NCBI GenBank assembly: GCA_950022655.1
Contig: OX465579.1
Coordinates: forward strand, 134,983,118-135,047,117
Source: Alentia gelatinosa
Taxonomy: Eukaryota > Annelida > Polychaeta > Phyllodocida > Polynoidae
DNA length: 64,000 bases
Direction: 5' to 3'
The notes beneath the pieces were generated by a model. The model searched no databases. It worked only from the letters and a program-made list of their open reading frames with translations, and had not been told where the DNA came from. Made by a program: the position numbers and the translations under genes. Each line of letters starts with the position of its first letter. The first letter of the stretch is position 1. Positions 24,966 through 33,429 of the stretch are shown here, one piece after another.

Positions 24966-25439
24966 CAAAAAAAATTAAAGGAGTGTTGCAATAAAGTGTA
25001 GTTTCCATGGTCACCTCACGAAAACCAAAGCATGCTGATAGGGAAGTGGAGTATCCAGATACCACCTACATTTACGTAACACATAGCCGTCCCAGATGGG
25101 GTTGATGCCCAATACGGGCCATATAGGGAATACCCTCCCAACCCTACCCTTACAACCGACCCTGAGGCGAGTGCAGTGCGCGCGTCTCAGAGCAAGAGGA
25201 GATATGAGACGAAATATGAGACGAAATGCCGTCATGCCTGCATGACTGTACATGAGAAGACCGGTAAGCAGCACAAGCAGAAGAGCTGAAGAGCACAAGT
25301 CTGCATGGCTGCGAGTCAGAAGACCAGGAAGCAGCACACAGCGAAGAGCACAGGTCCTTGGTGGAGGCCACGTCCACATTCCTCCCGAGGATTATTACAG
25401 ACTTCTCCGGACTTCTCCGAAGGGGAGTAGGAGATTGCG

Positions 25440-25790
25440 ATCAAATTGCTGCAATACAATCATCTTTAATGCCACCAGGGTTCAAGGATGAAGCGGCAAA
25501 GGAAAGAATATGGACGGATAGGGTGAAAAGGAAGAGTTCCTGCACAATCCCATCGTCACAATGCCGCCAGGGCTCAGGCATGAAGTGGGCAAGGACATCC
25601 TTCTAGACCAACTTCTCCGATAAAGAAAAGGCGATGGCCTCTGAAGAGAAGTAGGCAAGTGCAAGAGAGTTCCTGCATAATCCCATCTTCACAATGCTGC
25701 TAGGGTGCAGGGATGAAGTGGCCAAGGACAGGATATGGACGGAGAGGGCAAAAAGAAAGAGGTCCATCCCCGTCATGAAGCACAAACTTG
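25440..25790 (+). repeat. Degenerate repeat block of about 87-bp units in a GC-rich patch
   Basis: Three imperfect units begin near 25,453, 25,540 and 25,676, each with the pattern CAATNCC.CCAGGG.TCA.GGATGAAG.GGCAAAGGA. Two of them translate to similar peptides (KDEAAKERIWTDRVKRK and RDEVAKDRIWTERAKRK), so the repeat may derive from coding sequence. I do not recognise the protein and no continuous frame spans the block. Possibly a decayed transposon ORF. Confidence 0.4.
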
Positions 25791-25982
25791 CCGGGAGGAA
25801 GAGACTTACATGCTTCCACACCAACATCTCTGCATCTTTGCATCCCGACAGCTTCCCGACAGCATCCGCAATGTTTAAAAGTGCGCTCCGCGAGGCTTCC
25901 TCAGTGTCTCCCAGTGCGTTCGCCAGGCAACACCTTGCCTCACCTCAACACCTCGGCATGGTAATCGATGTTAAATTGGTGT

Positions 25983-26133
25983 TTTTATCCTACCCTAATA
26001 TAAAATCCCATAGGCTTAACATTGAGTTTCCGTATGCCACGCTGACTGGCATACCGAGTTTTATATGCCACTAGTGGCATACAGAATTATCATCATGTAA
26101 TATTACAAAATCGAGAAGACGGGTAGGATAAAA
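25983..26133 (+). mobile_element. Short TIR element, family Q, copy 1
   Basis: Perfect 13-bp ends TTTTATCCTACCC (25,983-25,995) and GGGTAGGATAAAA (26,121-26,133). Next to the left end comes CCATAGGCTTAACAT, also present at the same place in the copy at 60,441-60,574. The interior is built of copy-specific palindromes of the word TATGCCA: CGTATGCCACGCTGACTGGC onward, and a perfect 18-bp palindrome TATGCCACTAGTGGCATA. Confidence 0.8.
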
Positions 26134-26147
26134 TCAAAACCTGATTC

Positions 26148-26272
26148 GTTTTAATCTTGGCTATCGCATTCCACTCTTGGAGTTTTGGCTCCGGACTTCA
26201 CTCGGCTTCGCCTCATGAAATCACTATGCCAAACCCCAGTCGTGGTATACGGTGGCCAAGATTAAAACTCAT
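26148..26272. repeat. Foldback adjoining family Q copy 1
   Basis: Inverted arms starting GTTTTAATCTTGGC (26,148) and ending GGCCAAGATTAAAAC (26,255-26,269), pairing imperfectly inward. The inner arm carries GTATACCAC and CTATGCCA, variants of the word that fills the neighbouring TIR element. Confidence 0.7.
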
Positions 26273-26549
26273 CCAGTTTTACGATAGTATATATGCTGGC
26301 AGCACTCATAGCCTCTCTTATCCAACAGCAGCAGCACAGTCATGAGTTCTCCCGCCGCCTCATAGAATTAACCTTTGAATGGAGCCTGACCTTCTTGATC
26401 AGATTCTGCACCATATTGAGCCTGTCATCGAAAGAATGGATACCAAAAAAGTGAGACTTTGATATTTTCGATGCTGAAAAGTCAAGACAGGTTTTACAAT
26501 TGTTAGAGTAAAATTTGAAGCTGCTGACTTTTTTGGGCTGGTTAAAAAA

Positions 26550-26584
26550 ATGGGGGGGGGGGCGGTCGCCCCCCCCCCCCCCCC
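26550..26584. repeat. G run followed by C run (hairpin-forming)
   Basis: About 10 G, then GCGGTCG, then about 17 C. Might fold as a G:C hairpin or be a sequencing-difficult site. Confidence 0.8.
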
Positions 26585-26751
26585 TGCCCCTATTCTGAGG
26601 CCACTGTTACAGGCAGAGAATACATTGAATAAGATACATGCTAACCTATGAAACCTATTCACTTTTGTTTTAAAATAGTGAATTATGGGAAGGAACATAA
26701 GTATTCTATATCATATGTATAGATATATATATATATATAGGCATCTCTGTG

Positions 26752-27188
26752 AGACCCCTAACTGTCAAGGCTGCTTATATCAGATTGTGCCAGAGCTAAC
26801 GTGCATAGTGTAGTGATAACGGAGAGAACCGCGCGGTCCTCCGGGCCAGGATGGAGGCTTACAGCACTCCCAGGGAGCCCGGAGAGGCTGAGGAGAGCAC
26901 ACGGAGTCTGCGTAGTGAGCAGGGAGAGCAGAGTGGGATGGAGAGCCCGACTTCCCTGAAGGGGGCGCTGCGTCACTCCCTGCCTATATAAAGGACAACC
27001 GCTCTCCTCTGAGGCTTGTGTACCAGCTCATTGAGTGAGGTCACTGGCTTAGACTCTGGCTTAGACACAGCACACTCTACCCTGTCTGGATGATTCATTG
27101 TACATGTTTATTGTTACAATATAGCGTGTTGAACGTGTTGAACTTTAATTCTCTGTGTTCTTGTCATTCCACTTAAGCGATCGTTACA
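26752..27188 (+). repeat. Solo-LTR-like repeat, copy 2
   Basis: Partner of 13,106-13,632, in the same orientation, with the same start AGACCCCTAA, a TATA-like box (CCTATATAAAGG, about 26,982), TGAGGTCACTGG, CAGCACACTCTACCCTGTCT and the same end. The 5' half is more GC-rich and more divergent than the 3' half. No LTR-retrotransposon interior is attached. Confidence 0.55.
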
Positions 27189-27270
27189 ATAGCAAACGTC
27201 TCCTCTGGTCGCCTGTGTAGTGGCACCACAATTTGAGAATCTTAGGCCTGGAAAGTTCTTTAATGTATTA

Positions 27271-27417
27271 TAGAGAAACAGGCTTACTGTCTCCGTACGG
27301 ATAAAATACGCGGTAAAATCGGCGATCAGATCAACCGATGCCGAAGGCAGAGGTTCATCTGATCGCCGATTTTACCAAGTATTTTATCCGTACGGAGACA
27401 GTCAGCCTGTTTCTCTA
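27271..27417. repeat. Large foldback adjoining family P copy 2
   Basis: Arms of about 60 nt at 27,271-27,331 and 27,357-27,417 pair almost perfectly (AGAGAAACAGGCT.ACTGTC, then CCGTACGGATAAAATAC, then GGTAAAATCGGCGATCAGAT), with a loop of about 25 nt. The arm word CCGTACGG recurs in the adjoining TIR element. Confidence 0.9.
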
Positions 27418-27607
27418 TTATTATATACCTTAAAATATCGAATTTTTAACTTTGCTACTGGGGGAATATTTGGATTTTGCCGCCGTACATGCCCCGTACG
27501 CCACATACATACCCCGTACGTCACCTAGGTGTCGTACGGGTATAAATACGACATGGGTAGGAGCGGGCAGTATGTGTAGGATATACTACCACAGGTATAT
27601 AATAATA
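27416..27607 (-). mobile_element. Short TIR element, family P, copy 2
   Basis: Perfect 15-bp inverted ends TATTATTATATACCT (27,416-27,430) and AGGTATATAATAATA (27,593-27,607). It contains the family core (GAGCGGGCAGTAT, the complement of ATACTGCCCGCTC) and copy-specific words built on CCCGTACG, including a 28-bp near-palindrome at 27,513-27,540 (CCCGTACGTCACC.AGGTGTCGTACGGG, two mismatched positions). The orientation given is that in which it parallels 15,858-16,003. Confidence 0.85.
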
Positions 27608-27705
27608 TTCATGAAGTTGTCTTGATTTCTATCTACTTAGTTTTCGAAAATATTATCTTTTACAAATGCTGCATTTGATTGAACTATATATTATGATTTT
27701 ACCAA

Positions 27706-28199
27706 TTCTCCGATCCGGCCTGGAAGTAGGTGGCGCTACGGACCGCCTTGGCGGCCATTTTGGAGACACACCTCTGCAGTGCTAAGCCTATGAGTCATTT
27801 GGACATCCATTTATGATACTTTTTAAACTATGAGGATGTTTTAAGTACTTCTGAAGCATTTCTCCTGACAAAATAAAACTTCTCTGGCAATTTTAGATCA
27901 AATGATTATGTGTAGCCCCAGTTTAGACTAAAAAGGCGATATCAACAATTCGTCGAAACAACCGATTTTCTTCGAGTTGGCACATTTAAATTATGTCTGA
28001 ATAATGTAAATAATCCTAATTCAACTATTACATGTATAGAATGCACAGGAGAAGGTCGATGAATATAGTTTTTTGCCATTTGAGACTCTGACAGCACTTT
28101 GTATTCACCAGGCAAGATGGCGGATCGATCCGTTGTCAGGTGAATTTGCATATTTTGGAGGGTTTTTTGAACCAGAAGTATCCAGCCGGATCGGAGAAT
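27706..28199. mobile_element. Dispersed TIR element, family R, copy 1
   Basis: Inverted ends ATTCTCCGATCCGG (about 27,706) and CCGGATCGGAGAAT (to about 28,199). The interior matches 55,660-56,160 over about 450 bp: CTGGAAGTAGGTGGCGCT, CAGTGCTA.GCCTATG, AGTTGGCACATTTAAAT.ATGTCT, AA.ATGGCGGA, and GGAGGGTTTTTT.AACC.GAAGT. The terminal word CCGATCCGG is not present in the other copy, which has different inverted ends around the same core. Non-coding. Confidence 0.75.
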
Positions 28200-28527
28200 A
28201 TCAAACGCTCAGGACTACAGTGCAGTAACTGCCACACGGCAGGAGCAAATGTCAATCTTGACCATGTGACAAAACCTGTCTTTACAGCAGTATCTTGATC
28301 ATTTATTTACAATTTCCTACTTCTCGATCAGTTGTTACATATTCCACATCAAATGTAACTCTAGCATATGAATTTAAAACCTACAAATAACATAACTAAA
28401 AACGGCCGATCGACGTATTGTAACGTTGTAGCCTTGTAGTAGGCACTTCAAATGGTCGCGCGAGGGGGAGGTGTAAAGTCTGCTGCTACACTAATAGTTT
28501 TTGGCAGGTCCAACTGATTGTCGCGCA

Positions 28528-29780
28528 ACGTGACGCGTGCGACTTTTCAATTTTGAGAAACTTTCCCTTTGAGGATCTTCATGATCTTAGCATTGTTAAA
28601 AAGCCATTGATCCAGGGTATCTGCTTGCGAAATCAGAATTTAAAAATATTGATTTCCCGCAAAATGGCAACAGGTCAAAGGGAAGGCTTATGTTTGACCG
28701 TAGAAAATTCCATGAAGGACTTTTCAAATTCTTTTCAAGACCATGTCAAATGCATTTTTCAGGTCAAGAAAGTGCTATTTGCAAAGTTTCATGTGAATTA
28801 CCCTTTGCCCACCCCTTCATTTTACTTGCCCCAAATTCGTCATGTTGGAAGGTTTTCACTCAAGTGAGGTGAGGTGTGTGTGACCACTCACACTCATTAC
28901 TGCACCAGAGGCCCCCTTACATAACCTGTGCGACTTTTTAATTTTGAGGAACATACCCTTTGAGGATCTTTATGATCTTTACCCTGTTGGATAGCCATTG
29001 ATCCGGGGTATCTGCTTGCGAAATCAGAATAAAAAAATATTGATTTCCTGCAAAATGACAATAGGTCAAAGTGAAGGCTTATGGACTTATGTTTAACCTT
29101 CCAAAATATCCATGAGGGACTTTTCAAATTCGTTCAAGACCATGACTTTATTTTATTTGCCCCAAATTGGTTATCATGGGAAGTTTTGATCAAAGTGAGG
29201 TGAGGTGTAAGTTAACCCTTTAAGGGCGAATGATGCTTTGAGGCATCATCCAGCCCAGGGCGAATGATGCCTTGAGGCATCATCCAGTCCAGGGCAAATG
29301 ATGCCTTGAGGCATCATTTCTCAAAAATCTACAAAATCGTTTTGAACAAAAAATAATGGCTTAACATTAATGAAATTTTCACAGCATGTATGTATAATAC
29401 CATTATTAGTATTTATATTAAAAAGAAATAAAATATTTAAGATTATATATCATATCACGTGATTAAACAATTGAATTGTGGGTTTTGAGGACTGTGTGCC
29501 CGTCCCCTAGCAGTATAAAGTGCCACTAGCACCCGTCCTCCAGGTGGTAGCTTGGCCACAGGCACCCGTCCTTAAAGGGTTAAGACTCACTCCTGCCCCA
29601 GAGGCCCCCTTACATGACCTGTGCGACTTTTTAACTTTCCCTTTGAGGATCTTCATGCTCTTAACGTTGTTGAAAAGCCATTGATCCAGGGTATCTGGTT
29701 GCGAAATCAGAATTATAAAATATTGATTTGTCACAAAATGGGATCAGGTCAAAGTGAACGTTTATGTTTCACCAAGAAGC
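28528..29780. repeat. Three tandem copies of a repeat of about 300 bp, interrupted by a MITE
   Basis: Units at about 28,528-28,880, 28,905-29,211 and 29,590-29,780 share GTGCGACTTTT.AA, CCCTTTGAGGATCTT.ATG, AGCCATTGATCC.GGGTATCTG and TTGCGAAATCAGAAT, ending in CAAAGTGAGGTGAGGTGT. The junction between units has CCAGAGGCCCCCTTACATAA. The third unit is separated from the second by the TTAA-flanked element at 29,212-29,583. A 104-codon open frame through unit 1 has no family resemblance and is not called. Confidence 0.8.
29212..29583. mobile_element. piggyBac-type MITE
   Basis: Bounded by TTAA at 29,212-29,215 and 29,580-29,583, with inverted ends TTAACCCTTTAAGG. piggyBac elements insert at and duplicate TTAA and often begin CCCTTT, so this class fits. 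Inside the left end, a 42-nt unit with the palindrome AATGATGCCTTGAGGCATCA is repeated three times (29,223-29,319). Inside the right end GCACCCGTCC or a close variant occurs three times. No open frame. Confidence 0.75.
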
Positions 29781-29945
29781 ACAAACCATGCACCATGCAC
29801 ATAGGGTACCAAGAAGTACCAACTATGTACCTGGTACATAGAGTACCAACAAGTACTACCTATGTACCAGGTAATACCTATACCAAGGTAGCAAGTACCT
29901 GGTACTTGGTCTTATTTTGTACTTGGTGATCTATGTACATAGTAG
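29770..29945. repeat. Cluster of palindromic GTACC words
   Basis: Dense overlapping palindromes of ACCAAG.AGTACC, CTATGTACCTGGTACATAG (29,823-29,841), CTATGTACCAGGTA and AAGTACCTGGTACTT (29,893-29,907), closing with CTATGTACATAG (29,931-29,942). No coding sense. Confidence 0.85.
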
Positions 29946-30249
29946 GAGGCTAGAGCTTAGATTAGTACAACTACAATACTTTAAAAACTCATACTAGGCT
30001 ATGAGGTAAGAAAACTTTTTTCTCTGAAATATAGAATAAAATTATATACATTAAAAGATGAGGAGCAAAGGGAAGACGATGCCAGTTATGAAGATTTTAC
30101 CCTAGCCCAGATAATCACCGATGCTATTTTGGGGGATTTTAATCTATTGAAGTGATGATAGTGCATCAGGGTTTCTTTTTCACAAGACAATGTGGATGGA
30201 CTTAATGTCTCAATGTGATGAAGAAAAGAAGAACAAAAGTCCTTGAGGG

Positions 30250-30286
30250 CACTAAAAGGTCCTTGAGGGCACTAAAAGGTCAATAG
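30250..30286. repeat. Short tandem duplication
   Basis: A 20-nt unit GTCCTTGAGGGCACTAAAAG is present twice in direct succession (from about 30,239). Confidence 0.8.
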
Positions 30287-30328
30287 AGGGGTCATTATGT
30301 CAGTACTTATCAGGTCCTTTCAGTAAAA

Positions 30329-30378
30329 GCGTTCACAGCTTTTTTTCCCGCGGATGTGGGAAAAAAAGCTGTGAACGC
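30329..30378. repeat. Perfect 21-bp-arm hairpin
   Basis: Left arm 30,329-30,349 (GCGTTCACAGCTTTTTTTCC and one more C) is exactly complementary to 30,358-30,378, with an 8-nt loop GCGGATGT. Perfect pairing implies a recent or maintained inverted repeat. Immediately followed by a GC-rich patch (30,379-30,440). Confidence 0.9.
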
Positions 30379-31391
30379 ATGCGGGCGGGGGACGCGCAAA
30401 AATACGGAGGCCGGAAAAGCCGAGAGGCCGGTCGTGCTCAGTTATATTTCAATTCATAATAGGGAATATACCAGGGGTATGTTTATTTACCGGTACTCTT
30501 TTCTGTCACCGGTAAGCATTTCGCCGCCAATGCTGAACCCTGATATATCACTCATGTCTATACACTAAATGACGACTTGCATGTTAACGCGGTCAATGCC
30601 CACCAGATGGCATGACAATTGACTCACAATCGAGTCCAGTGGAGCAAGTGCTTCGACCAAGCGCCGCTAGAGTAGAAATTGACAAAAACAATTTGTAGTG
30701 GACCGCTAAGGGAGCAACCCCACCGATAAGGGTAAGATAAACTCAGGTTGAGAACGGGTGGAGAACAAGAATCTGTGCACTGGTGCACAGCCTTAAAACG
30801 GGGACCAGTCAAAGTACCACCCTCAGTCAAAGTACAACCCAAGTGAGAAGTCAAAGTACCACCCTACCTTGCGGCCGCTTTCACACCTCATTGCAGTGGT
30901 GCGGCCAGTGTTATTAAGAAATGGCTATCATTTGTTTTAGTGGTATCTATATGCTTGCTTAAAATACAATAAATCAAACATTAGATATTTAGTAAACATT
31001 TCTTTATTAACATATTGTAAAGAATGACAAGTCCAGGAAATAGAGCCTCCAGAGGTTACTAAACTCCCGATTATCGCCCCGGGTAAAGCAAAGTTCCGCT
31101 CCCGATAGACTTGGCACACTACGACAAAATGAACCACAGTTTTCTGATTTATAATTGGAGAAACTGAATATAATTTTGGATTCCCATGTAGAAATAGCTG
31201 AAATTTCTGACATCAGAATTTCAATTTTAGGATGTTTGAAAACCGTTAAACTGCATTAATTCTGGGTTACGAGCAAGGGATCTATCACTATACTACGTCG
31301 GTAACCAGCGAAACCCGGAACTTGGTCAACAGAATGAATTACGGGATACCTCAATAGGGTCTATACGGTTCACATACAACACTGCTGGTAT

Positions 31392-33196
31392 TTATTCAGG
31401 TAATCCTACCAGTACATCAAACATGCTAAGTGTTCCGTGGTTGATATGAAAGGCGACCTCGCCCGTTGTCGTTGGCGGGTTGTCCTCCGACGCGTCAGGG
31501 CCACCCTTCCTAGGCCGCTGCTCGTAGTTTCCGTCTCCGGCTCCCGCGCTTCTTCCGGGGGCCCTCCATCCCGGGTCGCCGGTGGGGGCGCGGTAGACTC
31601 CACCGGCCCTCATCCTCGGGGGCTCCGCCCCCGCGTAGGCGTGCCCTGCCTTTTCCTCCCCAGTGGTGTCTTCCGCAGGGGGCTTATCATGGCAGGGGGG
31701 CACAGCGGCCTACGGGCTCCTACGCCCAGCTCCTCGGCTTCTGCGGTTTTCTGGGGGGTGGTGTTCGTCCTTCTGCCCAGAGGGTGGCTGGCTAGAGGCA
31801 GCCGATACATGACTACCTCCGGGTTTTCTGTCTCCCCGGTCTGCCTAACGACCCGCGGGGAGGTTGCCGACCTCACAGGACACACAAGGCGCGGCTGGCG
31901 GGTGCGTTGGGTACAGGGCGATTGGCTGCACTCCTGCCGTCCTCCGCGCAGGCCAGGGAGGTGGGGGTGTCATCGGTCGCCGGAGTCGAGCGGCCTGGGT
32001 CCTCTTCACCCCCCGCTACCTCCTTGACGGGGGTGGGTGGGTCCCCCTCCTGTGGGCCGCTTCCTGCAAGGTTGCCCGCCGGGGACCCTACCGGCCTCGA
32101 GGTGGCCTCCTGTACCACACGTATGTCCTTGTTAGGGACTCGGACTGGCGGCGCTGGGCCCCGGGAGGTGGTCTCCGTCATTCCGTCCGTCGATCCCGGT
32201 GGGTCGCGGCCCATTGCCCGGTAGGCTGCCTCCACCCTCTCTGCCGCTTTCCGGACAGCCGCATGTTCCGGGGCTCCCACTTCCCCCGCTAGCCGGTGCA
32301 ACACCGTCACGGTGGCCGGCGACCAGGATACCCCTGGACGACTCCTGCTGGGTTGGCGGGGGGACGGCGACTCATCCAAACCCCACCGCACGACGGCCCG
32401 CTTCTTCTTCCGGGGCGTCACCGGGGAGGGCCGGTACTCACTGGCCGGCGACTCTACCACCATAGATTACCACCATAGATTACCACCAGGATGGCGGCGG
32501 CCTCCGCAGCCTCCACCTCCGCGATGGACACCCCGGGGGTCGACAACGTCGGGGTTACAGTTGGGGTTGCGGGCGTCGCCGGCAGGGTCTTCTCGCCCCG
32601 GTGGACCGCCCTCGTAGCCGTTGACGAGCCTCCCAACTCCTGGTCTCCACTGGGTCCGGCCACAGGCGCTGGCTTAAACGGCCCGGCGGGAAGAACATGC
32701 GTGTAGGCTCCGGTATTTCCTGAGGCCTGTCCGCCCACCGGTGATTGTGCCTCTGCAAGTGGCGGATGAAATCATTCTTCCGCAGATGTTGTACCCGGTG
32801 CCTGCAGTCGGGGCAGGTATAGCCGAGGCACCAGTCTTCATGCATGGCTGCCGTATGCCTCCTCAATCTGTCTATCCTTTTGAAGGAGGCCCCGCACTCG
32901 TCACAGAGGATCCGTCCGCTCATCACGGCTTCCTCAAGGTTCTGATCTTCCCCCTCATCCTGCCCCGGTATATAAGTGGGGTTGGGGGGATTCCCCGTCT
33001 GGAAACCGTGGGAAGCCCTCCCCCGGGTACCGTGGGAAAATGTTTCCCCGCTCGCGGCCTTGACTCCGTTCCCAGGGGCGGAGACGACGGCGCTGGACAT
33101 CTCTGGAATTGTCCCACGGGGCGTCTCGCGGGGGCCTCCGAGAGTCCCTGCTTTTGACGTCGCAGCGTCACGATTACGCACTATGGCCACGGCCAA
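31392..33196 (-). pseudogene. Extra ORF behind pol in the Gypsy-like element: C2H2 zinc-finger, proline-rich
   Basis: Begins at an ATG at 33,196. Residues about 93-150 hold two zinc-finger-like units, CDECGASFKRIDRLRRHTAA(M)H and YTCPDCRHRVQHLRKNDFIR(H)LQRH. The frame then becomes proline/alanine-rich, low complexity. It is broken near 32,460 by a 13-bp tandem duplication (GGTGGTAATCTAT twice), continues in another frame at 32,463-31,873, and again at 31,885-31,610 and 31,703-31,392. Total length would be about 600 residues. GC content and orientation match the pol ORFs upstream of it. It sits where an env-like third ORF would be, but nothing in it looks like an envelope protein. It could be a displaced gag. 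Function unknown. Confidence 0.55.
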
Positions 33197-33302
33197 CCGT
33201 TTCGCTTTGCGTCATTTCTTCTCTGCAACTGTTCCCGGCCGCCACCTCGTTTTCCTTTCCACCACTTTGTCCATTCCAGACCTCTCCCTGGCTTCCTTAG
33301 CG

Positions 33303-33393
33303 TCAAAATAGCCGAGGTTCATTCTGATAGCAGACGAAGCGTTCACTCGAGCGGGATCCACCAGATGGCGCACGCAGTGAACTTGTTCCTGTG

Positions 33394-33429
<36 letters not shown>

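Noticed and set aside
28553..28867. 104-codon open frame
   Set aside because: Lies in a tandem repeat unit whose other copies do not keep the frame.
31437..32465. Long plus-strand open frames opposite the zinc-finger ORF
   Set aside because: GC-rich shadow frames of the minus-strand element; no family resemblance.
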